A stretch of 64,000 nt of DNA from JALYUM01 sp036688685 (lineage in GTDB: Bacteria; Pseudomonadota; Gammaproteobacteria; Burkholderiales; Burkholderiaceae_D): the NCBI RefSeq assembly GCF_036688685.1, contig NZ_JAQQPS010000005.1:257880-321879 (forward strand). The letters are read 5' to 3'. The notes beneath the pieces are model-generated. The model made no database searches, had not been told where the DNA came from, and saw nothing but the letters and a program-made list of their open reading frames with translations. The translations under genes were made by a program, and so were the position numbers. Every line of letters starts with the position of its first letter. Positions within the stretch are counted from its first letter, which is position 1. Positions 14,072-23,764 of this stretch are shown piece by piece.

Positions 14072-16852
14072 TTACAAGGTCTTTAACAGCGCACGTGCTT
14101 CATCGATTTCGCGGAATGGTTTGTTTTGCGCGAGCAGCGCCGTCAATTCCTTGCGTGCACCGTCCTTGTCGCCGTTTTTATGCAGGGCGGCCGCCAGGTG
14201 ATAATGGACGTCAGGGGCGTTCGGCATCAGCGCTGCCGCTTTTTGCAGCAGCACCAGGCCGCCCTTGGTATCGCCCTGTTCGACCATCATCCAGCCGACG
14301 GTATCCATCACCACCGGACTGTCCTTGCTCACTTTGAGCGCTTGCTGCGCAGTGGCCAGGGCGCGTGGGTCTTTTTCTTGCTGGTACACCCATGCCAGGT
14401 TGTTGAGCACGACCGGATTGGCCGGTTCACGTTTCAGAATGTCTTCGAACAGGATGGACGCCGGTTTGTATTGTTTCGCAGACATCATCTGTTCGGCGTA
14501 GTACATCGCGCCCATGGTATCGGCCGGATGGTCCTTGTTCCACTGCGCCGCCAGCGCAGAAGCCGCCGCGGTTTTGCCGCTCAGGCGCATCGCTTCGGCC
14601 AGCTTCACCATCATCGGCGCCGTCTTGTTCAGCGCAAATGCCTTTTCGTAGGCTGGCTGGGCCAGTGCCGGCTTTTTCAGGAAGCTCTGCATATCGCCTT
14701 CGAGCAGGAAGCCAAGCGGATTCTTGTCGTTGATCTTTTGCACCTGGCGCGCCATGGCGAGCGCTTCTTCCGTCTTGCCGGTACGCATAGCCAGCTCTGC
14801 CTGGGCCACGCGGGCAGGGGCGAAGTCAGGCTGCAGTTCGACTGCGCGGCGCAAGTCGGCTGCCGCTTCCGTATCGTTTTTCATTGCCGCGTGGGCCACC
14901 GAGAGGTGGACGTGCGCCAGCGCCGACTTGGGCAACACCGCCACCAGTTTGCTGAACGTTTCCAGCGCGCCGGGAAAATCCTTGGCGCCCACCTGGGCCT
15001 GGCCCAGGATGTCGAGCAAATCGGCGTTGGCGGGATTGGCCGTCTGGTACTTGCGCAGCAGCGTGACGGCTTTTTCGGCTTGCTTGGTGCGCAGGTAATG
15101 GGCCCCCAGCGTCAGCGCCGGCGGCAGCGCATCGCCATTTTCCGCAACGGCTTTTTCGAGCAGCGTGGTGGCTTCTGCAGGCTTGTTTTCCCGCATTGCA
15201 ATTTCTGCCAGGGCCGCGAGTGCACCGTAGTTTTTCTTGTCGGCGACGAGCATCGTTTCGAAGCGCTTGCGTGCCGCGTCGGGTTTCTTTTCGCGCAGGT
15301 CGAGCTGGGCCAGGTTGTTCACCGCGTTGAACAATTTCGGGTCCAGTGCGACGGCTTTTTCGAATGCCGCACGGGCATTGACCACATCGCCCCGACTCAC
15401 GTAGACGGCACCGAGCATATTGAAGCCTGGGGCATAGGCAGGTTGTTGTTTGGTCAGGTTTTGCGCGACGACCAGGGCCTTGTCGAACTGCCTGGTGCCG
15501 CCATACGCCTGCACCAGCGACGCGGCCGTGGCCGTGGCTTTTGGATCCATCGTGACCGCGGCCTCGAGGTCGCCAATGCCCTTGGCCACATCACCCTGGC
15601 CGATGCGCGCCGTGCCCAGCGCCGCGCGGACGGGTGCTGCGGTTGGCTCTAGCGCGACCGCTTGCTGCAAATACTCGATTGCCTTGGGGAAATTTGACAC
15701 CTGCAAGTTTGCCTGGCCGGCCAGCAACAGCAGCTGGGCGTCGACCTTGCCATCGGTGAGCGCCGGCGCCAGCGTGGCAACGGCTTGCGCCGGTTGTCCC
15801 AGTTTCAACTGAGCCTGGGCCAGCAGTTTGCGCGCGTACACATTTGACGGAACCGATTCGATGTACTTGCGCAGATACTGCTCGGCTTGCGTATTTGCAT
15901 TCAGGTTCAGCTCCACTGCGCCGGCCAGCAAGGTACTGGGCAAGTGGTCCGGGGCTGCGCGCAGCACTTTCAACAGCGTATCGCGGGCTGCGGCAGATTT
16001 GCCCTGGCTGAAATCGAGCACGGCCTGGGTGTAGAGTACCATCAGGCTGCCCGGCGCCTGCTTGCTGGCGGCGTCGAGGTCGGTCTTCGCTTCGGCAAAC
16101 TGCTTCAGGCCAATTTCGATATTGGCGCGCTCGATGTGGGCGCTGCGGTGTTGCGGGTTGAGCTTGAGGGCCTGGGCGAATGCGGCCAGCGCTTCGTCGA
16201 GTTTGCCCTGTCCGGCCAGCAGGGAGCCGCGCGCCACGAATACCTCGGCATTGGTCGGGTCTTTTGCAACCGCTTCATCGACCAGGCGGCTCGCCCCGTC
16301 GAGGTCTTTCTGGCTGGCCGCGATACGTGCCTGACCAACCAGCGCATCGCCACGGCCCGGCTGCAGCGCCAGCGCCTGGTCGTAGGCTTCTTTGGCGTGC
16401 ACCGTATCGTTCAGGGAGAGGAAGGCGTCACCGCGCAGGCTGGTCAGTTCGGCAGAGTTTTTCGCCAGTTCCGGGGTGACATCCTCCAGCACTTTTTTGG
16501 CTTGCCCCAGCGCCAGCGAGGCGCGACCCAGCGGCAGCAACACGCGCTTGTCGTCGATCTTCAGTTCGCGCGCCTTGCGCAGTTCTTTTTCGGCCGACAC
16601 CATGTCGCCGTTGTCGGCGTAGAACGTGCCCAGCGCCAGACGGGCTTCGCCGTCTTGCGGCGACTTGGTCACCGCGTTTTTCAGTTGAATCAAGGCAGCC
16701 TTGACGTCGCCCTTTTGCTGGTACTGCTTCGCGTCGGCCAACAGCGTAGCGGTCGTTTCAGTCTTGCCACAACCGGACAGTCCGGCGCCCAGGACGATGG
16801 CGCCCGTGACGACAGCGGCGGTGAGGGTGCGGCGAGCATTGGTGCGCGGCAT
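14072..16852 (-). CDS. prsT: XrtA/PEP-CTERM system TPR lipoprotein PrsT
   Basis: 926 residues from ATG 16852, which has AAGGAA 5 bases upstream. The open frame continues to 17005 but without a ribosome-binding site. The N-terminus is a lipoprotein signal (VVTGAIVLGAGLSGCGKTET, Cys about 27). Nearly all the rest is tandem tetratricopeptide repeats (for example ALIQLKNAVTKSPQDGEARL, AEKELRKARELKIDDKRVLL). Length and order match PrsT (TIGR02917), a conserved partner of XrtA systems that is probably a periplasmic scaffold anchored to a membrane. It is monocistronic and far from the other EPS genes, but close to the PepA-like gene. Confidence 0.92.
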   Translation of the reverse strand: MPRTNARRTLTAAVVTGAIVLGAGLSGCGKTETTATLLADAKQYQQKGDVKAALIQLKNAVTKSPQDGEARLALGTFYADNGDMVSAEKELRKARELKIDDKRVLLPLGRASLALGQAKKVLEDVTPELAKNSAELTSLRGDAFLSLNDTVHAKEAYDQALALQPGRGDALVGQARIAASQKDLDGASRLVDEAVAKDPTNAEVFVARGSLLAGQGKLDEALAAFAQALKLNPQHRSAHIERANIEIGLKQFAEAKTDLDAASKQAPGSLMVLYTQAVLDFSQGKSAAARDTLLKVLRAAPDHLPSTLLAGAVELNLNANTQAEQYLRKYIESVPSNVYARKLLAQAQLKLGQPAQAVATLAPALTDGKVDAQLLLLAGQANLQVSNFPKAIEYLQQAVALEPTAAPVRAALGTARIGQGDVAKGIGDLEAAVTMDPKATATAASLVQAYGGTRQFDKALVVAQNLTKQQPAYAPGFNMLGAVYVSRGDVVNARAAFEKAVALDPKLFNAVNNLAQLDLREKKPDAARKRFETMLVADKKNYGALAALAEIAMRENKPAEATTLLEKAVAENGDALPPALTLGAHYLRTKQAEKAVTLLRKYQTANPANADLLDILGQAQVGAKDFPGALETFSKLVAVLPKSALAHVHLSVAHAAMKNDTEAAADLRRAVELQPDFAPARVAQAELAMRTGKTEEALAMARQVQKINDKNPLGFLLEGDMQSFLKKPALAQPAYEKAFALNKTAPMMVKLAEAMRLSGKTAAASALAAQWNKDHPADTMGAMYYAEQMMSAKQYKPASILFEDILKREPANPVVLNNLAWVYQQEKDPRALATAQQALKVSKDSPVVMDTVGWMMVEQGDTKGGLVLLQKAAALMPNAPDVHYHLAAALHKNGDKDGARKELTALLAQNKPFREIDEARALLKTL

Positions 16853-17034
16853 ACAAATTCCTTTTAAATGAAGCAGAGCTGTGCCGACGCAACAAGGCCG
16901 GCGAAGTTTCCTGACCAACAAGAATAATACCCGATGGAACAGCGCACTCGACCAACGCACGAGAAATTCTGTCAACGCTGTGTAAGCGGCGCAACTGACT
17001 GTCAAGGCAGTTTGTAATTGCCGGTCGGGGCTGT

Positions 17035-17343
17035 TCAGCCGCCGTTTTTGCGCAGACGTTCCAGTAGCGCTTCGACATTGGCGCCGACCGGCAGACCATG
17101 ACGGCGCAACAACTGTACGTGCAGGACCAGGTTTTCGAGCACCAGCTTGGCCGAGACGGCCAGCAGGGTCATCAAACGGTCTTCGGTGTTGAAATTGTCC
17201 ATCGCTGTGGCCATGTCACACAGGTGGCTGGCGACCAGGTCGCGCAAATCATCTTCCGGGAACGGCAAATCGGCAAAGTCGATCGGATCTTCACGTTCGA
17301 CTTCGCGCATCAGGGCGGCTAGTTCGGCTGGCTGGATGGGCAT
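17035..17343 (-). CDS. Conserved hypothetical protein
   Basis: 102 residues from ATG 17343 (MPIQPAEL), with AGGAAC upstream; the longer frame to 17385 has no such site. The protein is acidic in its first half (REVEREDPIDFADLPFPEDDL) and helical, Leu-rich in its second (LLAVSAKLVLENLVLHVQLL). No cysteine pairs, signal peptide or membrane segment are seen, so it is probably a small cytoplasmic helical protein. I do not recognise a named family. It lies between PrsT and the IcmF gene, all leftward, with gaps of 73 and 182 bases. Confidence 0.7.
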   Translation of the reverse strand: MPIQPAELAALMREVEREDPIDFADLPFPEDDLRDLVASHLCDMATAMDNFNTEDRLMTLLAVSAKLVLENLVLHVQLLRRHGLPVGANVEALLERLRKNGG

Positions 17344-17416
17344 GATAAGTTCCTGGCGGAGAATGTGCCATTCTATGCCCGGCACCGCGCCCTGGGGCTA
17401 CTGGCGTACAGCGCGC

Positions 17417-20400
17417 TTACATATTGCGCCGGTATTGCCCACCCACCTCGAACAAGGCGGTCGTGATCTGCCCCAGCGAGCAGACCCGCACCGCTTCCAT
17501 CAGTTTTTCGAACACGTTCAGGTTATCGATCGCCGCCTGCTGCAGTGCCGCCAGCGCCGCCTGCGATTGACCCGCGTGGCGGCTGTGGAATTCAATCAGG
17601 CGCGTCAATTGCGACTGCTTTTCTTCGTCGGTCGAGCGCGCCAGTTCGATGGTGGCCGGCGTCTCCGGTGCATGCGGGTTGCGGAAGGTGTTCACGCCGA
17701 TGATCGGTAGCGTGCCGTCGTGTTTCTGGTGCTCGTACAGCATCGACTCTTCCTGGATCTTGCCGCGCTGGTAACCGGTTTCCATCGCGCCCAACACGCC
17801 GCCGCGCTCGGCGATGCGCTCGAATTCCTGCAGCACCGCTTCTTCGACCATGTCGGTCAATTCTTCCAGGATGAACGAGCCCTGGTTCGGGTTTTCGTTC
17901 TTGGCCAGACCCCATTCGCGGTTGATGATCAGCTGGATGGCCAGCGCGCGCCGCACCGATTCGTCGGTCGGCGTGGTGATCGCCTCGTCATAGGCGTTGG
18001 TGTGCAGCGAATTGCAGTTGTCGTAAATGGCGATCAGGGCCTGGAGCGTGGTGCGGATATCGTTAAAATCAATTTCCTGCGCGTGCAGCGAACGGCCCGA
18101 GGTTTGAATGTGGTATTTCAGTTTTTGCGAGCGGTCGTTGGCGCCGTATTTGTCGCGCATGGCAATGGCCCACAAGCGCCGCGCGACGCGGCCCAGCACC
18201 GTGTATTCCGGGTCCATGCCGTTCGAGAAAAAGAACGACAGGTTGGGCGCGAAATCGTCAATGTGCATGCCGCGCGCCAGGTACGCTTCGACAAACGTGA
18301 AGCCATTCGACAGCGTGAAGGCAAGCTGGGAAATGGGGTTGGCGCCTGCCTCGGCAATATGGTATCCGGAGATCGAGACGGAGTAAAAATTGCGCACTTG
18401 GTGGTGCACGAAATACTCCTGGATGTCGCCCATCACTTTTAAAGAAAACTCGGTCGAGAAGATGCAGGTGTTCTGGCCCTGGTCTTCTTTTAAAATATCG
18501 GCCTGCACCGTGCCGCGCACATTGGCCAGCACCCAGGCGCGGATCTTGGCCGCTTCGTCATCGGTCGGCTGGCGCGCATTGTCCGCCACGAATTTGGCCA
18601 GTTGCTGGTCGATCGCGGTGTTCATGAACATGGCCAGAATGGTCGGTGCCGGACCGTTGATGGTCATCGAGACGGATGTCGACGGGCTGCATAAGTCAAA
18701 ACCGTCGTACAGCACTTTCATGTCGTCCAGGGTCGCAATCGAGACGCCCGAATTGCCGACCTTGCCGTAGATATCGGGCCGCAGGGCCGGATCGGCGCCA
18801 TACAGCGTGACGGAATCGAAGGCCGTCGACAGCCGCTTGGCGTCCATCCCGGTCGAGACCAATTTAAATCGTTTATTGGTGCGGAACGCGTCGCCTTCGC
18901 CAGCGAACATGCGGGTCGGATCTTCGTTCTCGCGCTTGAAGGCGAATACCCCGGCGGTGAACGGGAACGAGCCGGGGACATTTTCCGCCATCAGGAAACG
19001 CAGTATTTCGCCGTGGTCTGCGTAGCGGGGCAGGGCGACCTTGCGGATCGAAGTGCCGGACAAGGTTTTGTGAACCAGCCGCGTGCGAATTTCCTTGTCG
19101 CGGATTTTAACGACGTAGTCTTCGCCGGCATACGCCGCCTGCATGTCGGGCCACATGGCCAGCAATTTGCGCGCGTTCGGTTCCATCGCGCCATCGCGCT
19201 CGGCGATCAACGGTTCGACGTCGGCGGCCTGGCCGGCCGCTGCCAGCATGCGTTTCGCTTCCGTCAATTGCTGGCGCTCGCGTGCCAGCGTCACCTGCTT
19301 GTCTGTGTTGCGGTGGTAACCGCGCACGGTGTCGGCAATCTCGGCCAGATAGCGCGCACGCGCAGGGGGCACAATCACGTGCTTGCCGCTCGAGTGGCGG
19401 ATACTGCTGGCCGCCAGTTTGCCCGCTTGCACCGGCAAACCGCGTTTGGCCAGCGCCGGCAGCAAGCCGTGATACAGGGCCGTCACGCCATCGTCGTTGA
19501 AGCGCGAGGCCTGGGTGCCGAACACCGGCATCTGGTCGGGCGACTGGCTCCACAATTCGCGGTTCCTCTGGTATTGCTTGGCCACGTCGCGCAGGGCGTC
19601 GAGCGCGCCTTTGCGGTCAAACTTGTTGATCGCAATGAAATCGGCGAAGTCGAGCATGTCGATTTTTTCCAGCTGCGACGCGGCGCCGAATTCCGGCGTC
19701 ATCACGTACATCGACAGGTCGACATGCGGGACGATGGCGGCGTCGCCCTGGCCGATGCCCGACGTTTCGACGATCACCATGTCGAAGCCGGCCACCTTGC
19801 ATGCCGCGATGACGTCCGGCAGCGCGTGCGAAATTTCGGAGCCCGCTTCGCGCGTGGCCAGCGAGCGCATGAACACGTGCGCCTGGCCATTCCACTGGTT
19901 GATCGCGTTCATGCGGATGCGGTCACCCAGCAGTGCGCCGCCCGATTTGCGGCGCGACGGGTCGATCGAGATGATGGCGATATTCAGGCGATCGCCCTGG
20001 TCCATGCGGATGCGGCGTATGAGTTCGTCGGTCAGCGACGATTTGCCGGCGCCGCCGGTGCCGGTAATGCCCAGTGTGGGCGCATGCAGAGCGCGCGCCG
20101 TGTCGACGATTTCCTGGCGCAGGATGGGGTTGATCTTGCCGTTTTCCAGCGCGGTGATCAGCTGCGCCAGGGGGCGATGCCGGTCCGCCATGGCGCCCGT
20201 GGTCAGCGGGGTCAGGGACGTCGGTGCATATTGCGTCAGGTCGATGTCGCAGGCGTCGATCATGGAGCGGATCATGCCGACCAGCCCCATTCTCTGACCA
20301 TCTTCCGGGCTGAAAATGCGCGTCACGCCATACGCGTGTAATTGCGCGATCTCGGACGCCACGATCACGCCGCCGCCGCCGCCGAACACTTTGATGTGCG

Positions 20401-20704
20401 CGCCGCCGCGCTGGCGCAGCAGGTCGATCATGTATTTGAAATATTCGACATGGCCGCCCTGGTAGCTGGAAATGGCGATGCCCTGCACGTCCTCGGCCAG
20501 TGCCGCGGTCACGACGTCGTCGACCGAGCGGTTGTGGCCCAGGTGGACCACCTCCACCCCGTTGGCCTGCAGGATGCGGCGCATGATGTTGATCGAGGCG
20601 TCGTGGCCATCGAACAAGGAAGCGGCAGTGACGAAGCGCACCTTGTTGGCCAGCCTGGGCTGGTCGGGCACGTCAAGCTTGGTGGCGGGAGTCAGGTCGT
20701 TCAT
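17417..20704 (-). CDS. icmF: Fused isobutyryl-CoA mutase IcmF
   Basis: 1095 residues from ATG 20704, which has AAGGA 6 bases upstream; an in-frame ATG at 20722 lacks one. The domain order is that of IcmF. A B12-binding domain comes first (DGHDASINIMRRIL with the cobalt-ligand His, SSYQGG and KVFGGGGG, about 30-130). A MeaI-type G-protein chaperone follows (Walker A GTGGAGKSSLTDEL near 215; NKFD near 355). The substrate-binding mutase barrel fills the C-terminal half (TFVEAYLARGMHIDDFAPNL, HIQTSGRSLHAQEIDFND). It interconverts isobutyryl-CoA and n-butyryl-CoA in the cytoplasm, in valine and butyrate metabolism. The built-in GTPase loads and protects adenosylcobalamin. Confidence 0.95.
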   Translation of the reverse strand: MNDLTPATKLDVPDQPRLANKVRFVTAASLFDGHDASINIMRRILQANGVEVVHLGHNRSVDDVVTAALAEDVQGIAISSYQGGHVEYFKYMIDLLRQRGGAHIKVFGGGGGVIVASEIAQLHAYGVTRIFSPEDGQRMGLVGMIRSMIDACDIDLTQYAPTSLTPLTTGAMADRHRPLAQLITALENGKINPILRQEIVDTARALHAPTLGITGTGGAGKSSLTDELIRRIRMDQGDRLNIAIISIDPSRRKSGGALLGDRIRMNAINQWNGQAHVFMRSLATREAGSEISHALPDVIAACKVAGFDMVIVETSGIGQGDAAIVPHVDLSMYVMTPEFGAASQLEKIDMLDFADFIAINKFDRKGALDALRDVAKQYQRNRELWSQSPDQMPVFGTQASRFNDDGVTALYHGLLPALAKRGLPVQAGKLAASSIRHSSGKHVIVPPARARYLAEIADTVRGYHRNTDKQVTLARERQQLTEAKRMLAAAGQAADVEPLIAERDGAMEPNARKLLAMWPDMQAAYAGEDYVVKIRDKEIRTRLVHKTLSGTSIRKVALPRYADHGEILRFLMAENVPGSFPFTAGVFAFKRENEDPTRMFAGEGDAFRTNKRFKLVSTGMDAKRLSTAFDSVTLYGADPALRPDIYGKVGNSGVSIATLDDMKVLYDGFDLCSPSTSVSMTINGPAPTILAMFMNTAIDQQLAKFVADNARQPTDDEAAKIRAWVLANVRGTVQADILKEDQGQNTCIFSTEFSLKVMGDIQEYFVHHQVRNFYSVSISGYHIAEAGANPISQLAFTLSNGFTFVEAYLARGMHIDDFAPNLSFFFSNGMDPEYTVLGRVARRLWAIAMRDKYGANDRSQKLKYHIQTSGRSLHAQEIDFNDIRTTLQALIAIYDNCNSLHTNAYDEAITTPTDESVRRALAIQLIINREWGLAKNENPNQGSFILEELTDMVEEAVLQEFERIAERGGVLGAMETGYQRGKIQEESMLYEHQKHDGTLPIIGVNTFRNPHAPETPATIELARSTDEEKQSQLTRLIEFHSRHAGQSQAALAALQQAAIDNLNVFEKLMEAVRVCSLGQITTALFEVGGQYRRNM

Positions 20705-20743
20705 GGCGGCGGATCCTTGCATGGCAGTTCCGGATACGGTATC

Positions 20744-20764
20744 TGACGTTTACGTTAACGTCAA
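20744..20764. promoter_or_regulatory. Palindromic operator candidate before icmF (LiuR-like)
   Basis: TGACGTTTACGTTAACGTCAA contains the perfect palindrome ACGTTAACGT at 20752-20761 and lies about 40-60 bases before the icmF start. It resembles the ACGT-spaced sites reported for MerR-family LiuR regulators of branched-chain amino acid and acyl-CoA catabolism. No LiuR gene is in the window, so the assignment is tentative. Confidence 0.45.
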
Positions 20765-20900
20765 GCGTGCCGCGCGTGCATTTTTGATAGAAAGTGTGCA
20801 TATTAGACAAAGGCAATTATCAGTCTGTTTGTTTTGGGCAACTAACCCGCTATACTTGACCAGATGTGACAACCGCATCGTTAACCGGGGCACGAAGGAA

Positions 20901-22127
20901 ATGTTAAAGAAAATCGATTCAGATCAGCTGCGGGTAGGCATGGCGATCCACGACCTCGATTGCGGCTGGATGGAGCACCCCTTCGTGCGCAGCAAATTTA
21001 CCTTGACCTCGTCCGACGAGATTCGCAAGATTCGCAGCGCTGGCATTCGTGGCGTGGTGATCGATTGCGCCAAGGGTGTCGATGTGATTGACGCGCCCAC
21101 GGTGGCCGAAGCCGAGGCCAGTATCGAAGCGGAGGTGATGGCCATTGCTGCGCGTCCGGTCGCGCCGAAGCGCGTCACGGTGTCGGAAGAGCTGGCGCGG
21201 GCCACCCAGATCCAGAAGCAGGCGACCGGGCTGGTGCGCACGGTGATGCAGGACGTGCGCCTCGGCAAAGTCGTCGAGCTCGACCAGGTGGCACCGATGG
21301 TCGAGAACATCACCAGCTCAATCCTGCGCAATCCCGGCGCGTTGACGGGGCTGCTGCGCATCAAGAGCAAGGACGACTACACCTTCCTCCATTCGGTCAG
21401 CGTGTGCACGCTGCTGGTGGCGTTCTGCAATGTGCGCGGCATCGACGCCGAAACCACGTACCAGGCCGGCCTGGGCGGCTTGCTGCATGACACCGGCAAG
21501 GCACTGGTGCCGGACGAAATTTTGAACAAGGCGGGGCCGCTGACGGACGCCGAGTTCGCCATCATCAAGAAGCACCCGCGCGATGGCTACGACATCCTGG
21601 TCAAGTCAGGCGGCATTGGGGCGGTTCCGCTCGATATCACCCTGCACCACCACGAACGGCGCGACGGCAGCGGTTATCCCGACAAGCAGGACGAGACCCA
21701 GATCAGCGAACTGGCGCGCATGGCGGCGATTGTCGACGTATATGACGCGATCACCTCGGACCGCAGCTATCACAAGGGCATGTCGCCGGCTGATGCGCTG
21801 CGCAAGATTTTTGAGTGGAGCAAGTTTCACTTCGACCCGGTGCTGGCGCAGGAATTCGTGCGCTGCGTGGGCATTTATCCGGTCGGCACGCTGGTGTTGC
21901 TGGAGTCCGGACGCCTGGGCGTGGTGGCGGAAGCGCACGAAACGAGCTTGCTGACGCCAAAGGTGAATGTGTTTTTCAGCACCAAGACCATGGGCTATAT
22001 CCGGCCGCAACAGATCGACCTGGCCCGTCCGGTGGGGCATGGCGGCGGCGACAAGATCGTGCGCCACGAGTCGACCGACAAATACAATGTCGACCCGATG
22101 CAGTTCCTGAACCTGAACGCGCTCTAG
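20901..22127 (+). CDS. HD-GYP domain cyclic-di-GMP phosphodiesterase
   Basis: 408 residues from ATG 20901 with AAGGAA directly upstream. An N-terminal DUF3391-like region (MLKKIDSDQLRVGMAIHDLD, about 1-130) precedes an HD-GYP domain. The HD pair lies in GLLHDTGKALVPDEILNKAG (about 200-215), HHERRDGSGYP holds the GYP motif (about 252-262), and VYDAITSDRSYHKG is the next conserved block. Such enzymes hydrolyse c-di-GMP to pGpG/GMP using a bi- or trinuclear metal site. It is convergent with a diguanylate cyclase gene 42 bases away, so the synthesis and degradation enzymes are paired. Both lie just before the Tad pilus genes. Confidence 0.92.
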   Translation: MLKKIDSDQLRVGMAIHDLDCGWMEHPFVRSKFTLTSSDEIRKIRSAGIRGVVIDCAKGVDVIDAPTVAEAEASIEAEVMAIAARPVAPKRVTVSEELARATQIQKQATGLVRTVMQDVRLGKVVELDQVAPMVENITSSILRNPGALTGLLRIKSKDDYTFLHSVSVCTLLVAFCNVRGIDAETTYQAGLGGLLHDTGKALVPDEILNKAGPLTDAEFAIIKKHPRDGYDILVKSGGIGAVPLDITLHHHERRDGSGYPDKQDETQISELARMAAIVDVYDAITSDRSYHKGMSPADALRKIFEWSKFHFDPVLAQEFVRCVGIYPVGTLVLLESGRLGVVAEAHETSLLTPKVNVFFSTKTMGYIRPQQIDLARPVGHGGGDKIVRHESTDKYNVDPMQFLNLNAL

Positions 22128-22169
22128 AAACCTGGCCGCCGCAACAGGGCTGGCGGCCACTGCTTCGCG

Positions 22170-23207
22170 CTAGAAGAATTCCGCGGTATCGTTCGACGCC
22201 ACGGCCTGCAGCTGGCCGCCGGCGACCAGTTCGTCGTAATGGCAGACCTGGTTGCGGCCATTGCTCTTGGCAAAATACAGCGCCTGGTCGGCGTGCCCCA
22301 GCGACACCACCGGCGACTCGCCGGCACGGATCGACACAAACCCGACACTCACCGTCACCGTCCCGACTTGTGGGAACAGGTGCGCCGCGACATTCGTGCG
22401 GAAGCGCTCGATGATGCGGTAGGCGTTTGCCAGCGTGGTCGAACGCAGCAAGATGACGAATTCTTCGCCGCCGAAGCGGAATACCCGGTCTTGCGAGCGG
22501 AACGACGACGTCAGCAGGTTGGCGATCAGGATCAGCACTTCGTCGCCATACAGGTGGCCGAAGCGGTCATTGACGGATTTGAAGTGGTCGACGTCGACCA
22601 CCGCCAGCCATTGTTCTTCTTCTTCGCCGGTGTTGCGCCGCTCTTCCTGGCCGGGCAGCAGCAGTTTCTGGTCATTGACCGCCTGCAGCATGCGCGCCAG
22701 CTGGTCGTCGAAGGTCTTGCGGTTCAACAGGCCGGTGAGGGAATCGCGTTCGCTGTAGGCCAGCAGGCTGTGGAAATTGCGGTAGACCCCGACGATGCCG
22801 GCCACCATGTGCAGCGCCTCGCCCACGAAGGGACCAGGGCGCACGATTTCGAGCACGGTGTCGGCCTTGTCGCCAAACCAGATGGGTAGCCACATCGTGT
22901 GGCAATGCTTGTCGTCGACGGACTCGGCGCTCGCGCCAAACTCGTCCAGGCAACGTACCAGCTCGGGGAAATGTTCGATCGGTTCCCCCAGCTGGCTGTT
23001 GTCGGCCTCGTCCACCCGTGCGCTACTGCCGCCGCCAATGCTGGCGCGCGAGCGCAGGAAGCGCCGCTCGCCGATGATCGCGATGTTCAACACGCGCGTT
23101 TGCGCGGCACCAGCCAGTTCCTGCACTGCTGAAATCACGGAGATATCGAGCATCGCATGATCGCGGTGGCCGGTCATGTCGACCATGTGTTTCAGAAGGG
23201 AATCCAT
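22170..23207 (-). CDS. GGDEF diguanylate cyclase with N-terminal sensory region
   Basis: 345 residues. The first 170 residues form a GAF-like sensory region without membrane helices (SVISAVQELAGAAQTRVLNI, VLEIVRPGPFVGEALHMVAG). The GGDEF domain begins at DSLTGLLNRKTF (about 177). It has the metal- and substrate-binding block VVDVDHFKSVNDRFGHLYGD and the active-site signature GGEEF near residue 245, so it should be active. No canonical inhibitory RxxD was noted before GGEEF; the segment there is RSQDRVFRFGGEEF, in which RSQD fits the I-site spacing. It makes c-di-GMP in the cytoplasm and faces the HD-GYP gene. Confidence 0.93.
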   Translation of the reverse strand: MDSLLKHMVDMTGHRDHAMLDISVISAVQELAGAAQTRVLNIAIIGERRFLRSRASIGGGSSARVDEADNSQLGEPIEHFPELVRCLDEFGASAESVDDKHCHTMWLPIWFGDKADTVLEIVRPGPFVGEALHMVAGIVGVYRNFHSLLAYSERDSLTGLLNRKTFDDQLARMLQAVNDQKLLLPGQEERRNTGEEEEQWLAVVDVDHFKSVNDRFGHLYGDEVLILIANLLTSSFRSQDRVFRFGGEEFVILLRSTTLANAYRIIERFRTNVAAHLFPQVGTVTVSVGFVSIRAGESPVVSLGHADQALYFAKSNGRNQVCHYDELVAGGQLQAVASNDTAEFF

Positions 23208-23524
23208 GTGTTCTCAGAAAGGTGATCGATAACCTTGTTATGCACGCCAGCCAGTATCTCTGCAACGATTTCGCTACGGCAAGCTAAGTAGCATAGATTG
23301 TTTTGACGTATCAAGCAATTATTGGTGAGAAATATGTTCGAAGATGTGGCGGGCTTGTCGAAACGTTTCTTTTTGGTTCTGTATGGAAAGTTTGCGTCGA
23401 CTCAACTTGCTTGCTGGCATCAAGTCATATAGTGATCTCAATGACGGGCGGTAGCAAGCAAAACAGCGCAAGTTGGTGTCTGGCAGAGTCTGGTGTTGTT
23501 CCTATTCACTCATGGGAGTATGTC
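23208..23524. promoter_or_regulatory. Divergent region between diguanylate cyclase and flp1
   Basis: 317 bases holding the promoters of the leftward cyclase gene and the rightward pilin gene. From about 23352 onward it is similar to the sequence before the second pilin. No clear -35/-10 or sigma-54 site was found. Confidence 0.4.
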
Positions 23525-23704
23525 ATGAAGACGTTTAAATCCGCAGTTCAAGCATTCATTGCCGACGAAGATGGTGTTACTGCTATCGAATACGCTCTGA
23601 TTGCTTCGCTGGTCGGGGTTGGCATTGTGGTTGCAGCTGGTGCCCTCGGGACGAAGATCAGCGCAGCTTTTACTTACGTTGGTACGAAGCTCGTGACGGC
23701 GTAA
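23352..23704 (+). repeat. Pilin duplication, first copy (leader plus gene)
   Basis: This stretch is similar to 24492-24841. The pilin genes are nearly identical, the last 80 bases of the leaders are strongly similar (GGCAAGCAAAACAGCGCAAG-type core, GGGAGTnTGTCATGAAGACG), and similarity fades upstream. The unit duplicated was therefore gene plus leader and probably the promoter. Confidence 0.8.
23525..23704 (+). CDS. flp: Flp-type type IVb pilin 1
   Basis: 59 residues, MKTFKSAVQAFIADEDG then VTAIEYALIASLVGVGIVVA. The processing site of Flp prepilins lies at DEDG|VTAIEY, with Glu at +5 and the conserved Tyr after it, as in the class IVb consensus. A hydrophobic helix of about 22 residues follows and then a short polar tail (FTYVGTKLVTA). 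GGGAG lies 7 bases before the ATG. It is the major pilus subunit of the Tad system, to be cut by the peptidase encoded next. It differs from the second copy at a few positions (for example K5/I5, V/L and G/S in the helix region). Confidence 0.93.
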   Translation: MKTFKSAVQAFIADEDGVTAIEYALIASLVGVGIVVAAGALGTKISAAFTYVGTKLVTA

Positions 23705-23713
23705 GCCGAAGTT

Positions 23714-23751
23714 ACCGCCAAACGGAGTACGCTCCGTTTGGCGGTTTTTTT
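23714..23751 (+). terminator. Rho-independent terminator after flp1
   Basis: ACCGCCAAACGGAG pairs with CTCCGTTTGGCGGT across a short loop, followed by TTTTTT. It lies directly between the pilin and the peptidase gene, so pilin mRNA would be far more abundant than that of the assembly genes. Confidence 0.9.
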
Positions 23752-23764
23752 AGCTGGAGGTTGC

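Noticed and set aside
16853..17005. N-terminal extension of the PrsT frame
   Set aside because: The ATG at 16852 has a good ribosome-binding site and starts a lipoprotein signal; the extension has neither.
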